Shown: piece after piece, positions 20,801 through 25,781 of the stretch | Numbering within the stretch: position 1 is the stretch's first letter | Layout of the letters: each line of letters opens with the position of its first letter | Source of the DNA: a virus | DNA length: 64,000 bases | Direction: 5' to 3' (one strand) | IMG/VR virus record: IMGVR_UViG_3300044974_000721 | Location: 1-64,000 of that record | Translations under genes and position numbers: made by a program | The notes under the pieces: model-generated | Told to the model about the DNA's origin: nothing | The model's input: the letters and a program-made list of their open reading frames with translations, nothing else | Database searches by the model: none

Positions 20801-22340
20801 CAAATCTAGTAGGTAAAATAGAAAAGGATTTATGTTCTAACAATACCTTCATAGTATTCTTAGCTAAGTGATATAAATCATCACCATCTGCTTTTGTTCT
20901 AGCTAAATCTTCATTGTAGTATCTATCTAACAAAGGGAATAAACCTTGGCTATCCCCATAACTTTTACCCGCTACTCCTATACTTAACCTATCTTGCTCT
21001 GCTAGTCTTCTAAAGACCTTAAGCATTTCTTTTCTTATATTCTTGTTATACTCTGAGTATGCGGCATCTTTAGGCCCATCTTTCTTGCCCCCAAAGCCTG
21101 ATTTTGATTGGATAAATAGGCTCTCTACATATTGCATAGAGATAACTACTTTAGATTTCTCCCCGTCTTTACTTAATTTTCTTAATTTATTTAGCAGTTC
21201 AGTTTGTATTTCATCTCTAATAAATACAGTTCTATTAGGACCTACTCCGCTTCTTTTAGATTGAAAACTACGTTTAATATCTTCAACAAACTCTTTAGGG
21301 TTTACTAGAGATAGGCTATTTATAACTTCTGACACTTCTAAGGAAGCCAAATTGTATTTAGGGTCAGAAGCTACGGTATATATACTATCCGTTATATCTT
21401 TTATTTCTTGTATTAAGTTATTTCTAATAAAAGTTCTTTTACTGTCTGAGAAGTTATGCGATCTTAAAATAAGCATTTCCTCAGTAGTATGAGCACGGCT
21501 TAAAGTATCTGTAATATTTTGAGTACTAATAAAAGCTATAGAAGCGGTATCAGGAGTATTATAAAGGTAACCAACTTTAGCGTGCAAGCTAAAGTTATTA
21601 AATCCCACAGTAGCGACAGTTTTACCTTGTTCTGTAAGAACTTTAGTAGCAATATCGTTACCTAAAAGGACGTTCATTGCAGTTTTATTTTGATTTTTTA
21701 TAAGTTCTGCTTCATTGCTAATGTCGGGGAGAGGACTTTTAAGATAAGACTGAGTAACTAACTCAACAGAGCCAGGGCGTTGGCTTAAAGCAGAGAAGAC
21801 ACTGTTTTCTTGTACTTGGTACAAGGAGGTACGAAGAGTAAGGTCTTGAGTTTCTTTGCTATTAAAGAGGGAAAATAGGTCGTAGTGTGTAGGTCGAGAA
21901 ACAAAGCCATCTGCGGAATATAGGTCTCTATGAAGTGTGGATGGATTAACAGTTTGAGTATTATTAATAGTGTAAAGAGTAGCTTGCTCCATTTGACTAA
22001 GATAAGAGCCAAGGGAGTTTTGAAGCCTATTTGCTTGATAGTTTACTAAAAGTTCAGTACGCAGGCGAAGTTCAGCTTGGTCGTAATTAAATGACGATTG
22101 AGTCATTTTATTGAAAAAATCGTTGCTGTGTTTTTTAGCAGCAACAAAAGGGTCATTAGCATTTTCATCAAAGCTTGAGAAAAACTGGGTAATAGGGCTA
22201 CCCGCGTTCATATTGTATTCTACAAGGCTTTGGAAAACATCATCTTTAGGGTGGGGTCTGCCCTTTAAAGAGGATTCATCATCAGAAATATCTGACCCAT
22301 CATCGGACAATCCCGATGTAGTTTTTTCTTCTTCGTCCAT
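8889..22340 (-). CDS. Giant 4483-aa virion-type protein with two-motif phospholipase D domain
   Basis: This single reading frame takes up 21% of the window. The N-terminal ~30 residues are acidic. Residues ~130-560 form a PLD-superfamily domain with two HxK motifs: HAK at 253 with STQN 20 residues on, and HSK at 515 with GSSN at 538-541. PLD enzymes use the two HxK motifs as one active site to cut phosphodiester bonds (nuclease or lipase). A long, mostly helical body follows, with a strong coiled-coil stretch at about 2450-3010 that includes a 94-residue duplication. Hydrophobic Gly/Ala-rich segments lie near 4170 and 4330-4380. The sequence is consistent with a tape-measure or ejected virion protein. 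The adjacent divergent chaperone gene supports the tape-measure idea, but the enzyme domain is atypical. There is no Shine-Dalgarno site at the ATG. Function is inferred; the PLD call is from motifs. Confidence 0.85.
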   Translation of the reverse strand: MDEEEKTTSGLSDDGSDISDDESSLKGRPHPKDDVFQSLVEYNMNAGSPITQFFSSFDENANDPFVAAKKHSNDFFNKMTQSSFNYDQAELRLRTELLVNYQANRLQNSLGSYLSQMEQATLYTINNTQTVNPSTLHRDLYSADGFVSRPTHYDLFSLFNSKETQDLTLRTSLYQVQENSVFSALSQRPGSVELVTQSYLKSPLPDISNEAELIKNQNKTAMNVLLGNDIATKVLTEQGKTVATVGFNNFSLHAKVGYLYNTPDTASIAFISTQNITDTLSRAHTTEEMLILRSHNFSDSKRTFIRNNLIQEIKDITDSIYTVASDPKYNLASLEVSEVINSLSLVNPKEFVEDIKRSFQSKRSGVGPNRTVFIRDEIQTELLNKLRKLSKDGEKSKVVISMQYVESLFIQSKSGFGGKKDGPKDAAYSEYNKNIRKEMLKVFRRLAEQDRLSIGVAGKSYGDSQGLFPLLDRYYNEDLARTKADGDDLYHLAKNTMKVLLEHKSFSILPTRFAHSKSFAVIDDSNAQDLKLLQYGIGSSNLSYKAYKDNLEVFMMLDKNTVGGLTDKEQQEIADYYYYGVSNFSKLNRGANLSSPTQRRGSQQQTDELISILKKMGGVYSTEGTPKGKEFSYTIIYDPNTYKRIGVDISIGSLNGELPGYSFSVTLGEERGISGQVEPVAYLSKTGRVINGMTFVNNSSRALKVLGDKTINPRGQQTFNALEVVGGLVNTMRHMLTFEATRGSINQALNIMTAADKTTALQKILGTILSLEMNKHFPSLTSREKNFSALLMQLQSQSINNNLKQKILTDTLNRLKTYDKVYAVPGMNPSHLKARGDLISNLYKDKTAADFFKKPLDARNQGDAIVAELLDIIENTRSNKETATMFSDIQRLMVKSDRRAQVFYDNRIRRIKTEMFNQITSPFMQPHELRYSMGQAMFKRPVYGINDDIYDLAEEQGTLDLLLSPHPLRHGETLEVDGKGFIRGKADHKRFIKPELYDNLGGIYNVAEGAVTIRQTHLMMQTMRGLSVINKKEYKNQVRRSLKNQGYTKEEITRIVDAMTNELFSINKNVSGDIDNETVMYFPYRVTEQIPERMRNLQSTRPVESASYKFGLAADTLGADSAIGDVLSNPETLIDNTFLTSLAPHQFRIIQDRLNTGEDAVTILQKLKVDYANSQLLVRGFLGGKAPKRVLQSIGISTMSDFSYVNEGFRYEAGNNKTRPEYVQYHVTNISLDSANLLGNTSFKADIEKHLKQGTSFIHKDQLIVNENVKTALKQETVNVANLLISNISADDIASRLGLESSKLSNTLRNLIAKFGEYGDATTITRFEDVRNLDRRQLNVINKLLGLTYESVNFRGDTNSFYYKGGVYSPVSSSSNNILDRLKSVRRIGDIDINAGYFTINAFSQYTKQDGQRRRQEYIKFKLPATSAREYRGVSFLVENPYIYHSGASSIQLELTTATRRDMVSNLRPGSDTSKGPAYLLESRIFEQLKKEQEERKLDTLLPQRIRKQDIYAILSPSQIKGFNFEQGLMLIEDKDSSFLKEIKKTDGSKALAEGLALMMLGEKAGSDTIMQLLATSLNQQDSKTQAAKALDILAKHDYAKKMKLPKRKLGDTATKTDNLEPTFTVFGELSSLALPAYVKQELAKDTPDISQALIKTVAAALRGDSAALSHIRTQSIKLFETARSNPNSFNYNNRFIFNDESTRTASVLAFFTKASQDLFRNININDRLTGKSISEINAGYFLQGNNIEHYYSNNNLESKNKAAVLALIQSVQVIGSVLNIHLPTPEEIQTLEEDKRKTKIRELQLGLRQLDTILRLNRFLEFGVEQMPSRIAVAIGMQNMTKMEGQYMYELTKNQMGLYTDRHKESEDILNIQQAVLMLGSIVEGELIDPTKAKTKYKIQANNLALIGQTGSPLEFISKFTTAYTEQADKGLPTIVNTDNKTTSLAKEAILNYVLGDNEKSNVALSELSNTKNILLGLLSNRASEAQEDSTSLRLSKIEDIMLATLLSDDAQKSKIQGTLRLITYFRTLFPTSTDTNTLVKFALQHQKRTGTVSVPEEYYVSLFTSLYDSGATATNIDRFLTKELLEDAGVFTVYREQLRSRIESAKGTSIGTEYVNQSLESLRSYSKLLKNISSTSSLNREQRERAESLYKSVTNTQLVTLPALYIGLSTTESGKYDVFYSPDSKQTGTHGILLGLDLLEKLSLVFQGQSHDALVAQIRLRYALEETAPLLKRIADHQLLNPASLDNLPTISAEEKKQYENLQTLLLQTQATTMDLINNQETIRQAGSDRLKLVGFSSIAMSSFLLSSHEIAAGSKFEEISQDTNTPEILTKNISDVSFKLNKKFKEAKGSVERRLRGKNYDLHALNTLIDSDDALKSFVYGSSAYSDNNYVIIDKDDQNNVKLKRITTTGEERTETILLEAKKQPGSSITNNSIRYYTGDDTKTAQQYREELSSIEQQITDTTERLNTGIANRDQRNLEIQTRQDNVNVYSNSLTVIRNLRNTRSQPSILNPRLRQERREQQLADILSYAASQSSLISQLQTIKNNLRSLNTGPLNVEATNAELVRQRRLLNIARRNYAQLTAEQQTNSFIETPSGRFPSRLPNAAQSYIYLIEEIQGNIRQLELRHQELQTYRREYNVSISNIEQITNLDSTLQQELLTQRELLNIARRNYAQLSAEQQTNSFIETPSGRFPSRLPNAAQSQIYLIEEIEGNIRRLESQLNLNTNTDILALYIGNIEDKLQKSANIRSLITRSQNTISTLERDMSTRHRRQTTDLNNQIRQDRRSLLRSIEQENTILRASLIQEGTYNDQQIRQRLLENRQARINDFTLTADTRRSNLLLAQQQEEQSYKERINRRQAVINRYEQQIAQLNQTITRLESAMERRIEALNIQLDSERGEIADETERINDIRSQLSTLRRSKRDLKSLYRKEVRYSNYKEYKRLSKEIRDKEREIARLEEGRDVERARLEQQKAELKVQRERYKETTYTKYKKYSELTNEEKAVARMLTSSIDTTIDRGVINSETLFRREVGEEILNKGVEEYNLIKREYYLRGGETAAMPVDLEITKSHIDQIARYTNNKYLSVDQINDFILKLVLATDAEGMNAARVAETQEEAKRSYEQNKNKIKGSITFATTLRAGSPSGTSLLSETGTLLNETRTVEELRERADILNTNISPAEEGSNTLVLMSALGTHYTQLGDNDGDSFQSAVTQMAVLTRRIKEQSQKIKELQDRISLKHQPRIENNDTAKELAQEVRRQDIQEEEHKLENLTRQHNEALKQFELIRNNAVSRAKKGIRTFARVYSALPEELIGDSKFIKDIHLQTFVKQFRDTIGAADHVGSVMTATQQLSPKFLSSLRFLTEGTTEAQQQARLNSIHSNDISRRLLSGFEGVSRDSEEFRTLQQYLTFLGKEESDLTAEEQNLLEVLTRQQRTIIQAKSNKATQEDLMAPLVKYVQTEIATVAQLGAATSTITSKILKSAQGSIINDQTLQELQAIIGTSTGGLLGTTYNTVVPLIALQMANIGALKALSSKEDKSYRLALAAGIMAQTSASSTLSIPSVPIAELNNLKEQLLTGQYSAKAKIAQLQAEKDIEVAMRFVTTTQQFIRDAGLKPKERKGDTSGKSGPKSLLEAVDTYTIDPKIASEYNIDKEKAEKLQGLTSIIRAIEEANDPKNANKFREELLNRFLSTKVGEPLIAAQMYKDDEALSTLRSFAALQIVTDYLSGKYKTADDLINNSPLSTALKSAQSSKEYEGYTSDDFITKYIANLYSDFQLKYTVSNVSVDLANRKEQFNKGYELLEYYGLDREGNILSDRDTKLNKITEDYLKEKSLFREYTSGDKDAEEFREEYYKKLTERSDAVSTAIKALSAGGKSDEGIVYQTAMEALISKNIEQDSESFIKGLQQLKGLHSTIQNMKANNLPGVDQLEQELGLYSTAFANRLGSGHTDLNLFTGFFATIIPKLAELKQTADVKNAAGDSSMYDNLLYSLAGINNADSLFSPNLITPTGVDETEFTNAYKQAGTHKATFDQRLQLAKEHTKLNYAQGDTDLIANLDALTFSSIDESLSESDKLSEFDRQSLQIEKLVSRAHELKKQTTTGVDLDKEIAKYTEFKQDLSTIKHLNKSSVDYAAETNAFSYAVQQLTTEMIDIGEKLRSPDLSDEDEKRLRERGLELENMLFRPQDNRQALINEFRNLGVDSGAEDLVNKLEQTIATHTKQVQKEQNEQARVVLGKTASRINSMSEGLSILAIPALFAIMQNPGDSVEQIAAGTLDMYQSMVGSPTAMGIMASPLSTPSPEELLKSHRVMQSMQVTRIRNQLKYNDSFTAGLAAGVAFEGIFKASQALTKQAVDYFDNLQDGFSSTVKGRFLAEFAGGIIGLGLAGLMTNSQAGLPTEDYTESNIALRVIDQIRQSSQAATNNYIEAVISSMSEIVYDNNDSYYYAQVDFSEEGVSNTERNQILGTLNLYDENMSELDQQYDNYI
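14200..14640 (-). repeat. 94-codon duplication inside the giant gene
   Basis: Two nearly identical ~150-bp stretches (around 14200-14345 and 14482-14627) are spaced exactly 282 bp apart (agcagcgtttgg at 14232 and 14514). They encode LLNIARRNYAQL, then a PSGRFPSRLPNAAQS loop, then a coiled-coil heptad region. A 282-bp period keeps frame and adds 94 residues of coiled coil, as expected for growth of a length-setting protein by duplication. Confidence 0.88.
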
Positions 22341-22398
22341 TTTTTATAGTTATATTAAGTGTACAGAACTTTTTAAACAGGCAAACAGCTAATAATAT
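22341..22398. promoter_or_regulatory. Divergent intergenic region between giant and chaperone genes
   Basis: Only 58 bases separate the ATG of the 4483-aa giant (complement) from the ATG at 22399. Any promoters for the two major virion transcripts must lie here or inside the genes. The stretch is AT-rich, with tatatt and taataat words but no well-spaced sigma-70 pair and no Shine-Dalgarno site on either side. Regulation by a phage-specific factor is possible. Confidence 0.4.
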
Positions 22399-23181
22399 AT
22401 GACTGGTAAACAGGTTTTAACAATTGATGCATCTTCAACACCTAACCAGGTATTAACAGTAAGTTTTTACGTACCGGATTATGGTGATTACGTAAAGGTA
22501 AAGAGGTTATATCCTTATCCTACCAGGGATGGAGAGCAAAGACCCCCCTATAGTGTTGAGGAACTATTATTTGCTTATCTTATTGCTGAGATAAAGAAAA
22601 AGGGAAAAGCCTTACCTATAGACCCTCAAGACTTACCCTCTAGACTAGAACCTTTTCCTATAGATGATCGTCAAGCTATCATGCAGGAGTTTATAGCTAC
22701 TTGTTTTCCAGACGATGAGCAACAAAAAACGGCTAGAAACTTTGCGTTGGAGCAACGAAAAGGAGAACCTAAACCCTCTATAGTTGTGCCAGCTTTAATT
22801 ACTCCTAGTGGACGTAGCTACACTTTTGTAAGACCCAATACAGGGGCTCAATGGAAAGCGGACAACAGTTGGAAGAGTGCTTCGGAGAACGGCTGTACTT
22901 TAGATGAATATTTACTAGCAATGTGTTTAACACATGTAGACGGTAAAGAGATAGAACCTCAAAAAGACCCTATTGAGGTTTTTACAGGAGAGAGTATAGA
23001 GTTAGTACAGTTTCTAGCTATGATTTTTGTTAACGCCTTTTTATTAGACGACAAGGCGGCTGAAGAAGCAAAAAAGAGGGGAAAACTGAACAAGCAGAAA
23101 TTGAGAGCCGCATTTGGGAACAGCAAGTCTGCTACACACCGAACAGTAGATACTACACCGACATCAGCTGCACAAGTTTAA
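22399..23181 (+). CDS. Tail assembly chaperone-like protein (short, unshifted form)
   Basis: A 260-aa protein. Its second half (about 130-215) has the usual layout of phage tail assembly chaperones: a GR(S/T)YTF.RP strand, then helices with an E..L..CL..VDGKEI-like stretch, then a DPIEVF / L.F.....FL helix. The first half shows the same pattern more loosely (VKVKRLYPYP, then EELLFAYLIAEI, then a final helix), so the domain seems duplicated. Such chaperones coat the tape-measure protein before the tail tube polymerises. In most tailed phages a short form is made normally and a longer form by a -1 ribosomal slip near the end. That slip site is present here (23070-23076). The gene is divergent from the 4483-aa giant and sits upstream of the portal gene. 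Confidence 0.75.
   Translation: MTGKQVLTIDASSTPNQVLTVSFYVPDYGDYVKVKRLYPYPTRDGEQRPPYSVEELLFAYLIAEIKKKGKALPIDPQDLPSRLEPFPIDDRQAIMQEFIATCFPDDEQQKTARNFALEQRKGEPKPSIVVPALITPSGRSYTFVRPNTGAQWKADNSWKSASENGCTLDEYLLAMCLTHVDGKEIEPQKDPIEVFTGESIELVQFLAMIFVNAFLLDDKAAEEAKKRGKLNKQKLRAAFGNSKSATHRTVDTTPTSAAQV
23070..23076 (+). promoter_or_regulatory. Programmed -1 frameshift site A AAA AAG
   Basis: The heptamer A AAA AAG lies exactly in the zero frame of the chaperone gene (codons gcA AAA AAG at 23068-23076). This is the most slip-prone type of X XXY YYZ site in bacteria (as in dnaX). The -1 frame is closed by TGA at 23061-23063, six bases upstream of the heptamer, and is then open to 23660. A weak AAGG at 23053-23056 could act as a stimulatory Shine-Dalgarno. 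I did not identify a downstream pseudoknot. Confidence 0.8.
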
Positions 23182-23660
23182 GTATAGGAAAAGGTAATCT
23201 ACCTTATTGCTATTATGTTCCAGCAAAGCCTATGGCTGCTAATATACTAATATCAGGTAGATTATGTATATATCCAAGTTGGTACCCGGTACCAAGAGGG
23301 TTAATGTTTAACACACAGCAAGAGGCAGATAATTTTACCATATCTGAGAGTTTAAGATTGGATGCTGAATCTGAGTACTTTTCTAAAAGATATGATTTAG
23401 GTAGTTTTATTGCTATAAACCAATATATTAAGTTAGATATAACTGATTGGTTAGGACTGAGGGAATCTCCTTTTGTTAAGCATTATGGCATACCTGATTG
23501 TATTAAAAAAGCTTTAGCATTTGAGGTTGCAAATATAGCCCGCGAGCAAGAAAGTAAACGCCGCGAACAAGAACGCCAACTTGAAATGAAAAGTATGGAG
23601 TACTCCAGCCAACTTAAATTCGGCTCTAATAACACTTCTTTTGGTAAGGTATATAATTAA
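23076..23660 (+). CDS. -1 frame extension of the tail assembly chaperone (long form)
   Basis: After a slip at A AAA AAG the ribosome would read 194 more residues, giving a product of about 420 aa (226 + 194). The segment from 23076 to 23231 reads as normal protein (Trp, Tyr, Cys and Pro present), while the competing zero frame is Ser/Thr/Ala low-complexity. The only early ATG of this frame, at 23232 (142 aa), has no Shine-Dalgarno site, which argues against independent initiation. The C-terminal part has a charged helix rich in Glu, Gln and Arg (about residues 95-125 counted from 23232). By analogy with lambda gpG/gpGT this would be the T-like part that recruits tail tube subunits. If no frameshifting occurs, 23232-23660 is a separate unknown gene. 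Confidence 0.72.
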   Translation, partial: EGKTEQAEIESRIWEQQVCYTPNSRYYTDISCTSLSIGKGNLPYCYYVPAKPMAANILISGRLCIYPSWYPVPRGLMFNTQQEADNFTISESLRLDAESEYFSKRYDLGSFIAINQYIKLDITDWLGLRESPFVKHYGIPDCIKKALAFEVANIAREQESKRREQERQLEMKSMEYSSQLKFGSNNTSFGKVYN

Positions 23661-23727
23661 CTTTTTACCTTTTTATACTTCCTTTTAATATCTTTGGTAC
23701 CTTTTAGGTGTTGCGCTGCATAGGCTT

Positions 23728-25152
23728 ATGACTGATATAGATTATCCAGATAAACGGTCCGCACGGGGCAAATTTACACAACTGGGCATGCATAGTTCTT
23801 TGACTTATGCTCGTAGATTACCTCATGTTAGAATTAGATTGTACGAACGATTAGCTAAACAAGACTTAACTATAAAAACTGCTTTAAACACACTAATAGA
23901 TTATGTAATATCAACTATAGGAGATGTAACACATCCTGATCCAGAAATAGCTGATTTTCTTAACACTAATCTTAGAAGAATGGAAGATACTCTCGGCGTA
24001 AGCTGGAAAAACTGCCTTCGTGTAGCTGAATTTACTAAGTCTTGGGCCGGCTCTTCTGTCTCTGAACTAATGTTTAATCTGGAATTTGGTACTCTTACAT
24101 TAGCTGATATTATAACCTATCACCCCTCTACTATTTTTATATACACAAATAAAAAAGGACGATTAGTAGATGGAGAAGCAACCTGGGATGGTCATAGAAA
24201 GTCTGGCGTATACCAAACTGTTGTAGGCTCAACAACTGCAGAAAAGAAGTTAGACCTTTGGAAAGTTCTTTATTTATGTAATGAACAAGACTTTGGTAAC
24301 TATTATGGTCAATCTCTAGTAGCCCCTTGTTATAAATGGGAACGGTTAAAAAATGCTTTAATTGATTTGATGATGATTTATATGGAGAAAGCTGGTCATA
24401 GGTTAACATGGATAGCCTCTACTAGTTCACCTACAAATCAATCCAGAGTAAATCCGTCTACAGGAGAAGAGGAACCTATAACTACCTTTGACTTACTAAA
24501 AGAGCAGATTGACGCGGATGAGGGAATAAAAAATACGTTAATGCTCCCTTTTAATATAGACGGCGCTAGACCAGAAGTCGGTTCTATAGCTCAAGCGGAC
24601 ATAATAGGAAACACGTATTTAGACGCTATATGGTATGCTGACCAAGAATGCATAAGGCATATAATACCTTATTTTCTTATTTCTGACAGGAGTTTAGGAT
24701 TAAATCCTGAGTCTGTAGAACGAAGGATGGAGGTATTTTATGAGTCTTTAGAAGCTAAACGCGAGCAGTTAACTTCAGCTTTAATTAAGCAAGTATTTAC
24801 ATTGTTAATTCAATGGAATTTTAACCGTGAGTCCGCTAAAACTCCTCCCAGATTTACTAGAATATACTCCGACCGCTCTGAAGACAGAGTAGCAACTATG
24901 CAGGTAATTAAGGGTTTAACAGAAATTGGCTGTTTAAACCCTCGGAATGACGAAGACTGGAAGATGATACGTCAAATGGTAAGATTAGGTGGAAGACAAA
25001 TTGAGCCTGATGATTTGAAGTTTATACAGCAAGTTGTTATTGAACCTAGACAGAAAACCCAATTGTCAGATGTAGGCCCTAATGGCGCTGGTAAACCTGG
25101 TAGGTCTACGGGGTCTACTACTAAACAGATTAAAGCTAGAGATAAACAGTAG
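23728..25152 (+). CDS. Portal protein (Mu gp29-like)
   Basis: A 474-aa protein. The portal forms the ring at one head vertex through which DNA enters and leaves and to which the terminase and tail connect. The sequence shows the layout of the Mu gp29 / DUF935 portal family: a helical N-terminus with an LxxLxxYV segment, a YGQS.....Y.W...K.AL.D....YMEKAG core near residues 195-230, the Y.D...W.....I..IIPYFL segment near 300-320, and a charged C-terminal helix with a basic tail. Length is normal (typically 450-530). It is the first head gene of the plus-strand block. Its TAG stop lies within the left arm of a strong hairpin. No Shine-Dalgarno site is visible before the ATG at 23728. Confidence 0.85.
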   Translation: MTDIDYPDKRSARGKFTQLGMHSSLTYARRLPHVRIRLYERLAKQDLTIKTALNTLIDYVISTIGDVTHPDPEIADFLNTNLRRMEDTLGVSWKNCLRVAEFTKSWAGSSVSELMFNLEFGTLTLADIITYHPSTIFIYTNKKGRLVDGEATWDGHRKSGVYQTVVGSTTAEKKLDLWKVLYLCNEQDFGNYYGQSLVAPCYKWERLKNALIDLMMIYMEKAGHRLTWIASTSSPTNQSRVNPSTGEEEPITTFDLLKEQIDADEGIKNTLMLPFNIDGARPEVGSIAQADIIGNTYLDAIWYADQECIRHIIPYFLISDRSLGLNPESVERRMEVFYESLEAKREQLTSALIKQVFTLLIQWNFNRESAKTPPRFTRIYSDRSEDRVATMQVIKGLTEIGCLNPRNDEDWKMIRQMVRLGGRQIEPDDLKFIQQVVIEPRQKTQLSDVGPNGAGKPGRSTGSTTKQIKARDKQ

Positions 25153-25170
25153 CCGCGCGGCTACTGTTTA
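25143..25170. terminator. Bidirectional hairpin terminator between convergent genes
   Basis: A perfect inverted repeat: 12-bp arms taaacagtagcc / ggctactgttta around loop gcgc. It separates the portal gene from the convergent SWIM gene (stop at 25168) and includes the portal stop codon. The arms end in A-rich/T-rich runs, so it could stop transcription in both directions. Its 16-nt core gtagccgcgcggctac recurs at 53442-53457. Confidence 0.8.
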
Positions 25171-25779
25171 CTCAATCTGTATTATAGAACTTACCTTACT
25201 TCTATTACTTATTATTGCTTTAGCAGCTCTATTATGCTCACAGTCTTTATACAAACTAAAGTCATCACATGTACAATTGTACCTTGTAACCATATTTGGT
25301 ACTGAATCCTCTCCTGTAATTATAAAGTGGCTTCCCTTTACTTCTTTTATATAATACCCTCTACTTAAAATACTACATAGCAGTAAATCGTTATAGCTCG
25401 TCTCTACTATAGGCTTTGAAGGTAAATCTATCTCTATATCCGAGGAGTTAAGAATATAAAGCAGTTTTCCATTTTTTATAGCTGAGTACTTTATACTTCT
25501 TTTTATTATCTCTTGTATATATAAGTTAGCTATAGATAACTCTAGAGTTGAATAGTCCATTTTTAAATTTAGGACTTGCGACTGTACTTGTACTATGTTT
25601 TTAGCGTATTGGTAGAAACCAGGTATTGACTCGAAGTTTATTTCTAAACTTTGTTCTTTGCTGTTAAGCATTGTATTATAGATCTGAACTTCTATACAGT
25701 TTGACAGCACTTTTGCTTCTTTAATACTTAGGTCTTTATAGATATCAAAGAACGACAACAAAAAAGATTTAGATTCCAT
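25168..25779 (-). CDS. SWIM zinc-finger protein
   Basis: The C-terminus has a clear SWIM-type motif: Cys169-x-Cys171-x8-Cys180-x-His182 (CTCDD....DCEH), preceded by a FIITGEDSVPN..TRYN strand pair as usual in this fold. SWIM fingers bind zinc and mediate DNA or protein contacts; they occur in MuDR-type transposases, SWI2/SNF2 ATPases and many small bacterial and phage proteins. The first ~150 residues are helical and unrecognised. The frame continues to a TTG at 25806, but ATG 25779 is preferred because it abuts the divergent ATG at 25782. It is the only minus-strand gene in the 22.4-64 kb virion block, inserted between portal and protease genes, so it is probably a later insertion (moron-like) or a regulator. 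Role unknown. Confidence 0.72.
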   Translation of the reverse strand: MESKSFLLSFFDIYKDLSIKEAKVLSNCIEVQIYNTMLNSKEQSLEINFESIPGFYQYAKNIVQVQSQVLNLKMDYSTLELSIANLYIQEIIKRSIKYSAIKNGKLLYILNSSDIEIDLPSKPIVETSYNDLLLCSILSRGYYIKEVKGSHFIITGEDSVPNMVTRYNCTCDDFSLYKDCEHNRAAKAIISNRSKVSSIIQIE

Positions 25780-25781
25780 AT

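Noticed and set aside
8889-22340. Many 60-140-aa plus-strand frames opposite the giant gene
   Set aside because: All are antisense shadows of one continuous 4483-codon frame with coherent domains.
23232-23660. 142-aa protein as an independent gene
   Set aside because: No Shine-Dalgarno site, and the open, protein-like -1 frame continues upstream to the slippery heptamer; it is better explained as the frameshift extension. Kept as an alternative in the annotation.
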